DNA of 64,000 nt, taken from contig OZ245874.1 of NCBI GenBank assembly GCA_965229335.1, forward strand, positions 4,092,001 to 4,156,000, read 5' to 3'. The notes beneath the pieces were generated by a model. The model was not told where the DNA came from. It saw only the letters and a program-made list of their open reading frames with translations, and did not search any database. Of the stretch, positions 34,109-43,423 are shown one piece after another. This DNA comes from JAFKFH01 sp017307375. GTDB taxonomy: Bacteria; Pseudomonadota; Alphaproteobacteria; Ferrovibrionales; Ferrovibrionaceae. The translations under genes and the position numbers were made by a program. Numbering within the stretch: the first letter of the stretch is position 1; each line of letters begins with the position of its first letter.

Positions 34109-35926
34109 ATGCGATTCAGCGGGATAACATGGGGGCGGCTCGGGCTCGGAGCGATCCTGGCGCTGGGCACCGCGTTGCGGCTGTGGCAGCTCGACCGTAA
34201 CCGCTTCGGCACCGATTATTATTCTGCAGGCGTGCGCAGCATGGCCGAAAGCTGGCACAATTTCCTGTTCAACGCCTTCGACCCCGCGGGCTTCGTCTCG
34301 CTCGACAAGCCGCCGGTCGCGTTCTGGCTGCAGGTGCTGTCCACCAAACTGTTCGGCTTCAATGGCTTCGCGGTCCTGCTGCCACAGGTGATCGAAGGTG
34401 TTGCGGCGATCGCCCTGCTCAACCACCTCGTCGCCCGGCGCTGCGGGCGGCTTGCCGGTCTCGCCGCCGCGCTGTTCCTGGCGATGACGCCGATCAGCGT
34501 TGCGGTCGACCGCTCGTCGAACACCGACAGTTGCCTCGTCCTTGTCCTGCTGCTCGCGGCCTGGGCGATGATCGTCGCGGCGGAGCGTGGATCGTGGCGC
34601 CTGCTGGTGCTGGCCATGGCGCTGGTCGGAATCGGCTTCAACGTCAAGATGATGGCGGCACTGGTCGTGGTGCCCGGCTTCGCGCTGGTCTACTGGCTGG
34701 CGGCACCGGCCGAATGGCGGCGCCGGCTGGTCCATCTCGCGGCATCGGGCATCGTGCTGGCCGGCGTGGCGCTTTCCTGGGCCGCCGCCTACGATGTCGT
34801 CCCGGCCGCCGAACGGCCCTATGTCGGGTCCAGCCAGGGCAATTCCATGCTGGAACTCGCCGTCGGTCACAACGGGATCGAGCGGCTGGTGCGCCTGCTG
34901 CCGCGTCCGGCCCAGCCGCCACGCCCCGACGCGCCGCCGCCGCTGAAGACCTATGACGACGTGCCTGTCGGGCCGCTGCGCCTGGCCGACCGCCATCTCG
35001 CCGGGCAGGTCGCCTGGCTGTGGCCGCTGGCGGTGATAGGCACCGTCATCGCGCTTGCCGCCATGTGGCCTGGCCCGGCACGACCGACCATCATGCTGTG
35101 GGTCGTCTGGGCCCTCTCCTACATCGCGGTGTTCAGCGCGGCGGGGGGCATTTTCCATGCCTACTACCTGGTCCTGCTGGCCCCGCCGCTGGCCGCACTG
35201 GCCGGGATCGGCATCGTTGCGCTGTGGCCGCGGGCACGATGGCTGGCTGCTGCGCTGGTACTGACCGCGGCCTGGCAGATCTACATCGCCGACACCGGCG
35301 GGTGGCGGACGTGGCTGGCCGCCGGCATCGCCATCGGCGTCCTCGCCACGATCATCGGGCAGCGTTCCGGCCCGCGCCTCGCGACCCTCGCCGTGGGGCT
35401 TGCAGCGCTGCTGGCCGCACCCGCGATCTGGTCGGCCTCGGCAATCCTCGCGCCGGGCGTGATCACGCTGCCGTCAGCCAGCGCCGACCGCCTGGACGGC
35501 CGCGCCGACGACGAGACCAGGCGCCGTGCAGCCCTGGTGCGGCGCTATGCGCCCGACGACCCGGCGCTGGCCGCATTTCTCATCGCCAATCGCGGCGATG
35601 CCCGTTACCTGCTTGCCACGCCAAATGCCCGGCTGGCCGCACCGCTGATCATCGCGACCGGCGAACCGGTCATGGCAATCGGCGGATACATGGGCTCGGA
35701 TCCGATCCTCGGCCTTGACGACTTCGCCGCCCGCGTCGCCGCCGGCGAGGTGCGCTACGTGCTGGTCGGCGCGGCCGGCGGTTTCGGCCCCGGGCCGGAA
35801 GGGCACCGGCGGGCCCAGGCATTCCGCGACTGGCTCGACCGTCACGGCGAGGAAGTGCCGCCGACCGCCTGGCGCTCCCAGCGCACGCGGGGCAATGCAC
35901 TGAAGCTCTACGCCGTCAGGGCCTGA
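34109..35926 (+). CDS. GT39/ArnT-like membrane glycosyltransferase
   Basis: A GT-C family transferase of 605 aa with 10-13 transmembrane helices and an extracytoplasmic C-terminal part. The first periplasmic loop has FGTDYYSAGVRSM and FVSLDKPPVAFWLQ, where the acidic and KPP residues match the PMT_2/ArnT active loop. The family uses polyprenyl-phosphate sugars to modify lipid A, glycans or proteins in the periplasm. The acceptor is unknown. It overlaps the convergent LysR gene by 19 nt at its 3' end. Confidence 0.85.
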   Translation: MRFSGITWGRLGLGAILALGTALRLWQLDRNRFGTDYYSAGVRSMAESWHNFLFNAFDPAGFVSLDKPPVAFWLQVLSTKLFGFNGFAVLLPQVIEGVAAIALLNHLVARRCGRLAGLAAALFLAMTPISVAVDRSSNTDSCLVLVLLLAAWAMIVAAERGSWRLLVLAMALVGIGFNVKMMAALVVVPGFALVYWLAAPAEWRRRLVHLAASGIVLAGVALSWAAAYDVVPAAERPYVGSSQGNSMLELAVGHNGIERLVRLLPRPAQPPRPDAPPPLKTYDDVPVGPLRLADRHLAGQVAWLWPLAVIGTVIALAAMWPGPARPTIMLWVVWALSYIAVFSAAGGIFHAYYLVLLAPPLAALAGIGIVALWPRARWLAAALVLTAAWQIYIADTGGWRTWLAAGIAIGVLATIIGQRSGPRLATLAVGLAALLAAPAIWSASAILAPGVITLPSASADRLDGRADDETRRRAALVRRYAPDDPALAAFLIANRGDARYLLATPNARLAAPLIIATGEPVMAIGGYMGSDPILGLDDFAARVAAGEVRYVLVGAAGGFGPGPEGHRRAQAFRDWLDRHGEEVPPTAWRSQRTRGNALKLYAVRA

Positions 35927-36789
35927 ACCAGGGCGCGCGCCGGCGGCGCCAAGGCGCCGGGGTCGCGCAGGCACAACAGCAGGCGCCGGGCGGCCCAGCC
36001 GTCGCTGAGCGGGATCGTTGCGATATCCCACAACCGCCGGGCCCGTGCCGCCGCAGTCTCGGGCACGATGCCGATGCCGACGCCGGCCGCGACCATCCGG
36101 CAGAGGCCGTCGAAGCCGCGCATGCGGATGCGGAACGCAATCCGTCGTCCGGCGCGGGCGGCATGACCGCCGAGATAGTCCTGCAGCGCGCTGCCGGCTC
36201 CCAACCCGACGAACCCGTGATCAAGGGTTTCGGTGAAGGCGATCTGGCGCCGCCCGGCCAGCGGGCTGTCGGGCGGCGCGACCACCACCATGCGGTCGAC
36301 CGCGAACGGCAGGGTCTTCAGCCCACCGTGATCGACCGCATCGGAAACGATGCCGATATCGGCATGCCCACCGGCAATGGCTGCCACGATGTCGGTCGAT
36401 TGGCGCTCGCGCAGGTCGATGTCGATCTTCGGATGCGCGGCCAGCCAAGGTGCCAGCAGCTCGGGCAGAAACTCGGTCATTGCCGCGGTATTGGCGAGAA
36501 TGCGAACGCGGCCGCGCATCCCCCCGGCGAATTCGCCCAATTCGCCCCGCATGCGATCGATCTGGGCCAGGACCAGCCTGGCATGGTGGGCCAGCGCGCT
36601 GCCGGCCGGTGTGGGGCTGACGCCGCGGCGGCCGCGTTCGAGCAGCGTCACCCCGGCAACCTCCTCCATGCCGCGCAACCGCCCGCTCGCCGAGGGCAGC
36701 GCCAGGTTGGCCATCTCGGCGCCCCTGGTGATGCTGCCGGCCTCGACGATGCACAGAAACAGTCGCAGGTCCGTCAGGTCGAAACGCAT
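35908..36789 (-). CDS. LysR family transcriptional regulator
   Basis: A protein of 293 aa. The HTH spans about residues 5-65 (LRLFLCIVEAGSITRGAE, with LPSASGRLRGMEE as recognition helix), followed by a LysR substrate-binding domain with RGRVRILANTAAMTEFLPELL. It is divergent from the TSUP transporter, with starts 94 nt apart, making that gene its likely target. The start at 36789 (MRFDLTDL) is standard for the family. It overlaps the convergent GT39 gene. Confidence 0.92.
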   Translation of the reverse strand: MRFDLTDLRLFLCIVEAGSITRGAEMANLALPSASGRLRGMEEVAGVTLLERGRRGVSPTPAGSALAHHARLVLAQIDRMRGELGEFAGGMRGRVRILANTAAMTEFLPELLAPWLAAHPKIDIDLRERQSTDIVAAIAGGHADIGIVSDAVDHGGLKTLPFAVDRMVVVAPPDSPLAGRRQIAFTETLDHGFVGLGAGSALQDYLGGHAARAGRRIAFRIRMRGFDGLCRMVAAGVGIGIVPETAAARARRLWDIATIPLSDGWAARRLLLCLRDPGALAPPARALVQALTA

Positions 36790-36883
36790 GGCCGGCATCC
36801 TAGCACCAGCCTTCGGCGAATCCGAAGGCTGGCTGCGCAAGATCCGCATTGCCGTCGGCACGCCCGGGCGGCGCAATGGCGGC

Positions 36884-37633
36884 ATGATCGCCGCCGATGC
36901 CAGCCACCTCACCCTGATCGCCCTGATCTTCCTGCTGGCCGGCATGGTCAAGGGCGTGACCGGCATGGGCCTGCCGACAGTCGCGATGGGCCTGCTGGGC
37001 AGCCTGATGCCGCCGCCGCTTGCCGCCTCGCTGCTGGTGGTCCCCTCCTTCGTGACCAATGTCTGGCAACTGGGCGCCGGCCCGTCGTTTCGCCGCCTGG
37101 CCAACCGGCTATGGCCGATGATGGTCGGGATCGTCATCGGCACGGTCGTCTGCGCGGGACTGCTGACCGGCGGGGCGACACGCTGGACCGCCGCGACGCT
37201 GGGCACGGCGCTTTGCCTGTACGCGCTGGTCAGCCTTGCCTCCTGGAACTGGCGAGTTACTCCGCCGGTCGAGCGCTGGCTGTCACTGCCAATCGGAATC
37301 GCTACAGGCGCTATTACCGGCGCGACCGGCGTGTTCGTGATTCCGGCAGTACCCTATCTGCAGGCACTCGGCCTCGACCGCGACGATCTTGTACAGGCAT
37401 TGGGGCTTTCGTTCACGGTTTCAACCGTGGCCCTGGCCGTGGGACTGGCCGACAGCGGCGTACTGGCCGCCGACCAGTTGCTGGCCAGTGGCATGGCCCT
37501 GGGCCCAGCGATCATCGGGATGGTACTGGGCCAGCGTCTCCGGGCGGTCATCTCCGCCCGGGCCTTCCGGCGCTGGTTCCTGATCTGCCTTGCCGGCCTC
37601 GGGGCGCAATTGCTGGTGCGGTCGATCGCCTAA
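36884..37633 (+). CDS. TauE/SafE (TSUP) family anion permease
   Basis: A protein of 249 aa with about eight transmembrane helices and the two-repeat TSUP layout: AGMVKGVTGMGLPTVAMGLL in the first half and GATGVFVIPAVPYLQALGLD in the second. The family moves sulfite, sulfoacetate, taurine-derived or other organic anions across the inner membrane. The start chosen follows the divergent LysR start; a longer frame would run through that gene. The stop overlaps the small convergent gene by 4 nt. Confidence 0.88.
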   Translation: MIAADASHLTLIALIFLLAGMVKGVTGMGLPTVAMGLLGSLMPPPLAASLLVVPSFVTNVWQLGAGPSFRRLANRLWPMMVGIVIGTVVCAGLLTGGATRWTAATLGTALCLYALVSLASWNWRVTPPVERWLSLPIGIATGAITGATGVFVIPAVPYLQALGLDRDDLVQALGLSFTVSTVALAVGLADSGVLAADQLLASGMALGPAIIGMVLGQRLRAVISARAFRRWFLICLAGLGAQLLVRSIA

Positions 37634-37830
37634 TCGTCGTTGAAGCGCAGCGAGGCGCCGAGCATCGCGGCGACGGCCTGATACATCCGCGGATCGTCGC
37701 GCAGGCTGTCGAGGGCGGCGGCGACGTTGTAGCTGACCACGCTGGCGCCGCTGCGCATGCCGGTGGCCGGGCCCGGCGGCAACGGCACCTGAAGCTTGGC
37801 GATATAGGCGGAACGACGCTGGCGGCTCAT
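37630..37830 (-). CDS. Small hypothetical protein
   Basis: A reading frame of 66 aa with AGGGAG ten bases before the ATG. The N-terminus is basic (MSRQRRSAYIAKLQV), the middle has PLPPGPATGMRSGASVVSYN, and the C-terminal half is helical, ending in an acidic tail. It ends in a CTAA overlap with the TSUP stop. I do not recognise a family. Base composition and the ribosome site favour a real gene, but a 66-codon frame in GC-rich DNA can be fortuitous. Confidence 0.55.
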   Translation of the reverse strand: MSRQRRSAYIAKLQVPLPPGPATGMRSGASVVSYNVAAALDSLRDDPRMYQAVAAMLGASLRFNDD

Positions 37831-37947
37831 GTCTCGTAATCTCCCTATCGGTCAGGCTAAGGACCGAGCCCTAACAATTCCTGAACGCCGTGGCGGCTTG
37901 GCGACGGGATCTTGGCCGAAATCGGGCGTAGCCGGGTATGACCGGCA

Positions 37948-38823
37948 TCACGTCCGGCGATACTGACCGGGCGTCAGCCCGGTCACCGCGCGGAAGCGGG
38001 CAGTGAAATGGCTCTGCCCGCTGAAGCCGCAGGCCAGTGCGATCTCGGCCAGGCCGAGCCGGTCGTCGGCGAGCAGCTGGCGCGCGCGCTCGATGCGACG
38101 CCGCAGCACGAAGCCCTGCGGCGTCTGACCGGTCGAATGCTTGAACATGCGCGCAAAATGAAAAGTCGACAGACCGGCGGCGCCTGCCAGTTCGTCAAGA
38201 CCGATCGGTCCATCCAGCCCGGCCTCGATCCGATCGATCGCCTGGCGCAGCGCGCGCGGGCTCAGACCGCCGCGGGCGACCAGGGCCCTGGGGCCGCGGT
38301 CGGTATAGCCGGCAACCAGCCGCGCCAGGATCGCCTGCGCCGCCTGGGCGGCAGCGAGACGATCCGACGGGGCGTTCCAGTCGATGGGCAACAGCACCCT
38401 GCGCACCAGTGCTTCCAGCCCCGGATCGACAAAAAACGTTCGATCCTGCAGACCGACCGCCCCCGGATCGGCGCCGAGCATCTCGGCCACCGCACGACCA
38501 AAGGCTGCCGTCGGGATGTAGAGATGCAGCATCAGCACGGCGCTGGCCACCTCCCACTCGGTCGACAGCCCGGCCGGCATCAGGCAGAACCGGCCGGCCC
38601 CGCCGCCGCCGATCCAGGCGCCGGCGCGCCGCCGTCTGATCGCTTCGCCACCTGCGAGATAGAGGCTGAGCGTGTGATGACCGGGCGCCTGATAGCAGGT
38701 GTCGGCCCGGTCGTGCCGGCCCCACAAGGCCGCGCTGATGCGGTCGCCAAAAGTGGCCGCGGCGCGCAACGGCACGCCTTCGCCGTGCAGGTGATCGAAG
38801 ACACTGAAACCGCGCAGGACCAT
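37948..38823 (-). CDS. AraC family transcriptional regulator
   Basis: About 291 aa. The C-terminal double helix-turn-helix runs from about residue 190 (LDELAGAAGLSTFHFARMFKHS, then LGLAEIALACGFSGQSHFTARF), ending in the LTPGQYRR signature. The N-terminal half is a cupin-like sensing domain. It is divergent from the EamA transporter with 103 nt between starts, the usual regulator/exporter pairing. ATG 38841 is an alternative start. Confidence 0.9.
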   Translation of the reverse strand: MVLRGFSVFDHLHGEGVPLRAAATFGDRISAALWGRHDRADTCYQAPGHHTLSLYLAGGEAIRRRRAGAWIGGGGAGRFCLMPAGLSTEWEVASAVLMLHLYIPTAAFGRAVAEMLGADPGAVGLQDRTFFVDPGLEALVRRVLLPIDWNAPSDRLAAAQAAQAILARLVAGYTDRGPRALVARGGLSPRALRQAIDRIEAGLDGPIGLDELAGAAGLSTFHFARMFKHSTGQTPQGFVLRRRIERARQLLADDRLGLAEIALACGFSGQSHFTARFRAVTGLTPGQYRRT

Positions 38824-38926
38824 GCCGACAGCACAGCCCATGGCCCGCCGGCATGCAAGCCCGGGCGATGACTTTACCGCAAGATCGTGACATCGGCCGG
38901 CACGGCGCCGCGGCAGGATCGCACAC

Positions 38927-39817
38927 ATGACCTTGCTGCTTTTCGTTCTCGTCATTCTCGCCTGGGGCTTCTCCTGGTTTGCGATCAAGCTGCAACTCGG
39001 CAGCGTGCCGCCCGAGGTCGCGATCTTTCACCGCTTTGTCCTGGCGGCCGCGCTGCTTGGCCTCGGCCTTGCCGTCACCAGGCGCTTCCGCCCGGCCCGC
39101 CTGGCGCAGCATCGGCGCTTCGCCGTATTGGGGGCGACGCTGTTCGGCCTGAACTTCCTGCTGATCTATTTCGCCACGCAGCATGTCGCCAGCGGCGTGG
39201 TTTCGGTGGTCTTCACCGCCGCGACCATCTTCAACGCCGTCAACCAGTGGATTTTCTTCGGGGTGCGGCCGCAGGCCCGGGTGATCGTCGGCGCAGCCTG
39301 CGGGATGAGCGGCATCGGCCTGCTGTTCGCCTCGGAATGGGCAGGTGTCGCCGGACGGCCCGAGTCAGCCCTAGGCATCGTGCTGGCGCTGGGCGGGACC
39401 TATGCCTTCTCGCTCGGCAACCTCGCTTCGGTGCGGGCCGCGGCCGACGGCACCGACCTGCCCAACGTCACCCTGCGCGGCATGTGCTGGGGGGCCTTCT
39501 TCCTGGGCACCTTCGCGCTGCTCAGGGGCCAGAACTTCGCGCCGGAACTGTCCTGGCGCTATCTGGGCGGGCTGGTCTATCTCGCCGTACCGGGCTCGAT
39601 CCTCGGCTTCCTCGCCTATCTGGCGCTGGTGGCCCGGTCCGGTCCGGCGCGGGCCGCCTACGTCACCGTCCTGTTCCCGCTGGTCGCATTGACGGTATCG
39701 ACGCTGGCCGAGGGCTATGTCTGGACCGCGTCCGCGATCATCGGCCTGCCGCTGATCCTCGCGGGCAACCTGGTGATCTTCGCCAGGCTTCCCGGCCGTC
39801 AGGCCACCAAGGCCTGA
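38927..39817 (+). CDS. EamA/DMT family transporter
   Basis: A protein of 296 aa with ten predicted membrane helices in two EamA repeats (ILAWGFSWFAIKLQLGSVPP at the start, a second repeat from about residue 145). The family exports metabolites or drugs; the substrate is unknown. AGGATCGC precedes the ATG. It is paired with the divergent AraC regulator and overlaps the convergent ABC ATPase gene by 19 nt. Confidence 0.88.
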   Translation: MTLLLFVLVILAWGFSWFAIKLQLGSVPPEVAIFHRFVLAAALLGLGLAVTRRFRPARLAQHRRFAVLGATLFGLNFLLIYFATQHVASGVVSVVFTAATIFNAVNQWIFFGVRPQARVIVGAACGMSGIGLLFASEWAGVAGRPESALGIVLALGGTYAFSLGNLASVRAAADGTDLPNVTLRGMCWGAFFLGTFALLRGQNFAPELSWRYLGGLVYLAVPGSILGFLAYLALVARSGPARAAYVTVLFPLVALTVSTLAEGYVWTASAIIGLPLILAGNLVIFARLPGRQATKA

Positions 39818-40875
39818 GGCGCGGTCCACTCGATCCGCCGGCCGGTGTCGCCATCGAAGAGATGCAGCGCCGCCTTCGGCAGGTCGATTCGCAGGATGTC
39901 GCCCGCCATTGCCGTCGCACCACGCGGCAAGACGATCGATATTTCCTGACCGGCCAGCACGGCATAGGCGATGCGGCTGCCGCCCAGTTCCTCGACCAGA
40001 TCGACCTTGACCGGAATCCCCTCCGGCGACAGCTCGATATCCTCGGGCCGGATGCCCAGCGTCACCCTGCCCCGGGCTGCGGCCGCCAGGTCGAACGCGA
40101 TATCGGCAGCGCCGTCGAGCCGTACCCGCCCGTCGATCGCCTGCGCCGGGATCAGGTTCATGGCCGGGGCGCCGAGAAAACCGGCAACGAAGGTCGAAGC
40201 CGGGCGGCCATAGATTTCGGTCGGCGTGCCGATCTGCTCGACCCGCCCGGCGTTCATCACCACGAGCAGATCGGCGAGCGTCATCGCCTCGACCTGATCG
40301 TGGGTGACGAAGATCGACGTCGCGTCGAGCCGGCGGTGCAGCCGCTTGATCTCGATGCGCATGGTCACGCGCAGCTTGGCATCGAGGTTCGACAGCGGCT
40401 CGTCGAACAGGAACAGCTTGGGTTCGCGCACGATCGCCCTGCCCATCGCCACACGCTGGCGTTGGCCGCCCGAAAGCTGGGCGGGGCGACGGTCGAGATA
40501 GTCGCCGAGGTCCAGGATGCGTGCCGCCTCCTCCACCTTCCGCGCCCGCTCCTCCCGCGACAGGCCGGCAAGCTTCAGCGGATAGCCGATGTTTTCGCGC
40601 ACGGTCATGTGGGGATAGAGGGCGTAGTTCTGGAACACCATGGCGCAGCCGCGGTCGGCGGGATCGAGACCCGCGATTTCGCGCCCATCCAGCGCGATCG
40701 AACCCTCGCTCACCTCCTCCAGCCCCGCGATCATCCGCAGGAGCGTCGACTTGCCGCAGCCCGACGGCCCGACGATGACGACGAATGCCCGGTGCGCGAT
40801 GTCGATATCGACGCCGTGCAGCACCTGCTTGCCCTCATAGCGCTTCTTCAGGTGCTTGAGCGACAGATAGGCCAT
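39799..40875 (-). CDS. ugpC: UgpC/MalK-type ABC transporter ATP-binding protein
   Basis: A protein of 358 aa. Walker A GPSGCGKST is at residues 36-44, the signature LSGGQRQRV lies near 135, Walker B is FLFDEPLSNLD and the H-loop FVTHDQ. A C-terminal OB/TOBE domain (about 240-358) marks the CUT1 carbohydrate/glycerol-3-phosphate subfamily. The ATG at 40875 overlaps the phosphatase stop as ATGA. It serves the permeases and binding protein encoded upstream. The gene symbol is by family; the true substrate is not proven. Confidence 0.88.
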   Translation of the reverse strand: MAYLSLKHLKKRYEGKQVLHGVDIDIAHRAFVVIVGPSGCGKSTLLRMIAGLEEVSEGSIALDGREIAGLDPADRGCAMVFQNYALYPHMTVRENIGYPLKLAGLSREERARKVEEAARILDLGDYLDRRPAQLSGGQRQRVAMGRAIVREPKLFLFDEPLSNLDAKLRVTMRIEIKRLHRRLDATSIFVTHDQVEAMTLADLLVVMNAGRVEQIGTPTEIYGRPASTFVAGFLGAPAMNLIPAQAIDGRVRLDGAADIAFDLAAAARGRVTLGIRPEDIELSPEGIPVKVDLVEELGGSRIAYAVLAGQEISIVLPRGATAMAGDILRIDLPKAALHLFDGDTGRRIEWTAPQALVA

Positions 40876-41612
40876 CAGCAATCCTCCAGCAGACGGGCGC
40901 GCAGCCGCGCGGCGGCGGCCGGGGCCAGGCCGATCGCAGCGAGATAGGCGTCGACCGAACCCCAGCGGCGCTGAACATGGTCAAGCGTGCTGGCCATGGT
41001 CACCGGTTCGCAGGCGAGCAGCGGCCGCAGCGCCTCCGGATCCATGCCGCGGGCGGTGGCCTCGGCCATGATGGTCGACAGGAGCGGGGCGATATGGATG
41101 CCGGTACGGGCATAGTCGTCGACGATCGTCTCGGCATCGACGCCGGCCAGCGCCAGCACCAGCGCGGCGATCAGCCCGGTCCGATCCTTGCCCGCCGTGC
41201 AATGGAACAGGACGGCGCCGTCGGGTGCTTCGGCAAGCGCCTCGAGCACGGCGACGATCGCGCCACCGCGCCGCTCCAGCGCCTCGATATAGAGATCGAG
41301 CAGCACGTCCCCACCCGACATCGCCGCCGGGGCCAGGTCCTCGAACAGCGACAGGTGGCGATAGGTCACCGCCGGGTGATCGCGAAACGGATTGGGATGG
41401 CTGGCCAGTTCGTTGTCGTGGCGCAGGTCGACGACGGTCGTGACGCCGGCCGCAACGAGATCGGCAATGCCCCTCTCGGTCAGCCGGTGCAGCCCATCGG
41501 CCCGCAGCACGCGGCGCCAGCGCGTCTCGCCGGCCGGATGGACGTAGCCGCCGAGGTCGCGGACGTTAAAGGCGCCGTCGATCGGCAGGAGGCGTTCGGG
41601 GGCAGGCTGCAT
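40875..41612 (-). CDS. Tyrosine-protein-phosphatase-like CX5R phosphatase
   Basis: A protein of 245 aa of the Y_phosphatase3 (bacterial atypical dual-specificity) family. The P-loop HCTAGKDRTG gives the nucleophile Cys138 and Arg144. N-terminal NVRDLGGY and VVDLRHDNEL are family signatures. Relatives act on phosphotyrosine, phosphoinositides or small phosphomonoesters. Its placement between the permease and ATPase genes with ATGA overlaps on both sides suggests it works on the imported organophosphate, not on signalling proteins. Confidence 0.88.
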   Translation of the reverse strand: MQPAPERLLPIDGAFNVRDLGGYVHPAGETRWRRVLRADGLHRLTERGIADLVAAGVTTVVDLRHDNELASHPNPFRDHPAVTYRHLSLFEDLAPAAMSGGDVLLDLYIEALERRGGAIVAVLEALAEAPDGAVLFHCTAGKDRTGLIAALVLALAGVDAETIVDDYARTGIHIAPLLSTIMAEATARGMDPEALRPLLACEPVTMASTLDHVQRRWGSVDAYLAAIGLAPAAAARLRARLLEDC

Positions 41613-42496
41613 CAACGAATTCCCGACTTCATGAAGGACTGGACGACCTGGCGCTGCAGGACGATGTAGATGAACAGGATCGGCAGGCTGGCCATCGTCG
41701 AGGCGGCCATCAGCGGACCCCAGGCCGTGCCCTCGGACGTCATGAACATCTGGATGCCGATCTGGATCACGCTGTTCTCGGGGCTGCGCGACAGGAGCAG
41801 CGGCCAGAAATACTCGTTCCATGTCGAGATGAAAACCAGGATGGCGAGCGAGGCGATGGTGCCGCGCAGGTTGGGCATGATCACCTCCCACAGGATGCGC
41901 CAGCTTCGGGCGCCATCCATTCGCGCCGCCTCGATCACCTCGCGCGGGAACGACCGCATCGCCTGGGCCAGCATCAGGATTGCCAGGGCGCCGGCGAGAT
42001 GCGGCAGGATCAGCGCGGAAAGACTGTCGAGCAGCCCCAGGTTCGATACCAGCAGGTAGTCCGGGATCATCACCACCTGGAACGGAACGAGCCAGGTGAG
42101 GGCGACCAGCGTGTAGACGAACTTGTCGCCGCGAAAGCGCCAGCGGGCGAACGCATAGGCGGCAAGCAGGCCGGTGATCAGCTGGGCGATCGTCACGACC
42201 GTGGAGACGACCAGGGTATTGCCGAGCATCCGGACGATCGGGATCGCCTTCAGCGCATAGGCATAGTTGTCGAGCGACGCGCCGGTCGGCCATAGCGAGG
42301 TATCGTAGATCTCGTTGGGCGGACGCAGCGAGGATACGACCATCCAGTAGACCGGAAACAGGCAGAAGATCGACAGGATCACCATGACCAGATGGGCGAT
42401 GGCGGTCGTGGCCCGGCCCTTGCCTTTCGCCCGCGCACGGGGCGAGGCGGCGGGCATCGAGTGCAGCGGGACGGAGACGGCGCTGTCAATTGTCAT
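41612..42496 (-). CDS. UgpE-like ABC transporter permease
   Basis: A protein of 294 aa with six transmembrane segments of the MalG/UgpE class. The EAA coupling motif is EVIEAARMDGARSWRILWEV, followed by IMPN, and the typical first periplasmic loop reads SSLRPPNEIYDTSLWP. It starts 11 nt inside the end of the other permease gene and ends overlapping the phosphatase start. It forms the membrane channel with the UgpA-like partner. Confidence 0.92.
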   Translation of the reverse strand: MTIDSAVSVPLHSMPAASPRARAKGKGRATTAIAHLVMVILSIFCLFPVYWMVVSSLRPPNEIYDTSLWPTGASLDNYAYALKAIPIVRMLGNTLVVSTVVTIAQLITGLLAAYAFARWRFRGDKFVYTLVALTWLVPFQVVMIPDYLLVSNLGLLDSLSALILPHLAGALAILMLAQAMRSFPREVIEAARMDGARSWRILWEVIMPNLRGTIASLAILVFISTWNEYFWPLLLSRSPENSVIQIGIQMFMTSEGTAWGPLMAASTMASLPILFIYIVLQRQVVQSFMKSGIR

Positions 42497-43403
42497 GGAA
42501 CGAGTACCTGTCGATCAGCCGGAACAGGATGAAGGCGAGAAGCCCGAAGCCCAGGAACAGGATCACCGCGGCAGCCGAGCTCCACCCGACCGAGAGGCTG
42601 GAGAAGCCGAAGTCCCACAGGATGTAGAAGATGTTCGTGGTCGCGCCGAGCGGGCCGCCGCCGGTCAGCACCTGGATGTAGGAGAACGACCACTGTGCGC
42701 CGAGCAGGATGGTCATCAGGGTCAGGAACAGGACGGTCGAGCGCAGCAGCGGCAGCCGAACGTCACGGATGACGGCCCAGCGGGTGGCGCCGTCCATCCG
42801 CGCGGCCTCGATCAGCGACGGATTGATATTGGCGTTGGCGGCCGAGAGGATCAGCGTCGAGAAGCCGATCAGCTTCCACCCGGTCAGCACGATGATGGTC
42901 CAGATCGCGATCTTGGGATCCTGCAGGAACCGGACGGCGCGATAGCCGAGTGTGCCGATGCCTTCGTTGACGAGCCCGTAGCGCGGATCGAGCAGCCAGC
43001 GCCATACCGCCGCGGCGACGACCGGCGCGATGATCAGCGGCACGAAGATGATCGCACGATAGATGTTGCGCGACCGCCGCGGCAGGTCATGGGTGTAGAT
43101 CGCGATGGCCAGCGGCAGCAGCACGGCGAGCGGCCACAGGCCGACGACATAGATCACGGTGTTGCGCAGCGACTGCCAGAACTTCTGCAGCGCGAAGATG
43201 TTCTCGTAATTCTGCCAGCCGACGAACCTCGGCTCGGCGGTCGGCAGCATGTTCCATTCGTAGAACGACAACCTGAAGGCGTCGATCAGCGGCCAGTAGA
43301 TCCACAGGCCCAGGGTCAGGATCGCCGGCGCCAGGTAAAGCCACGGCAGGAGGTGCCGACGCCGTGGCGGCGGCACGGATGCGGTCATCGCCAGATCGGA
43401 CAT
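42486..43403 (-). CDS. UgpA-like ABC transporter permease
   Basis: A protein of 305 aa with six transmembrane segments of the MalF/UgpA class. LLPWLYLAPAILTLGLWIYW is the first helix, and EAARMDGATRWAVIRDVRLP is the EAA loop. A GGGAGG Shine-Dalgarno sits five bases before the ATG at 43403, which argues against a GTG six bases upstream. The gap to the binding-protein gene is 20 nt. Confidence 0.92.
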   Translation of the reverse strand: MSDLAMTASVPPPRRRHLLPWLYLAPAILTLGLWIYWPLIDAFRLSFYEWNMLPTAEPRFVGWQNYENIFALQKFWQSLRNTVIYVVGLWPLAVLLPLAIAIYTHDLPRRSRNIYRAIIFVPLIIAPVVAAAVWRWLLDPRYGLVNEGIGTLGYRAVRFLQDPKIAIWTIIVLTGWKLIGFSTLILSAANANINPSLIEAARMDGATRWAVIRDVRLPLLRSTVLFLTLMTILLGAQWSFSYIQVLTGGGPLGATTNIFYILWDFGFSSLSVGWSSAAAVILFLGFGLLAFILFRLIDRYSFHDN

Positions 43404-43423
43404 CGGCACCTCCCTCGCGCGTC

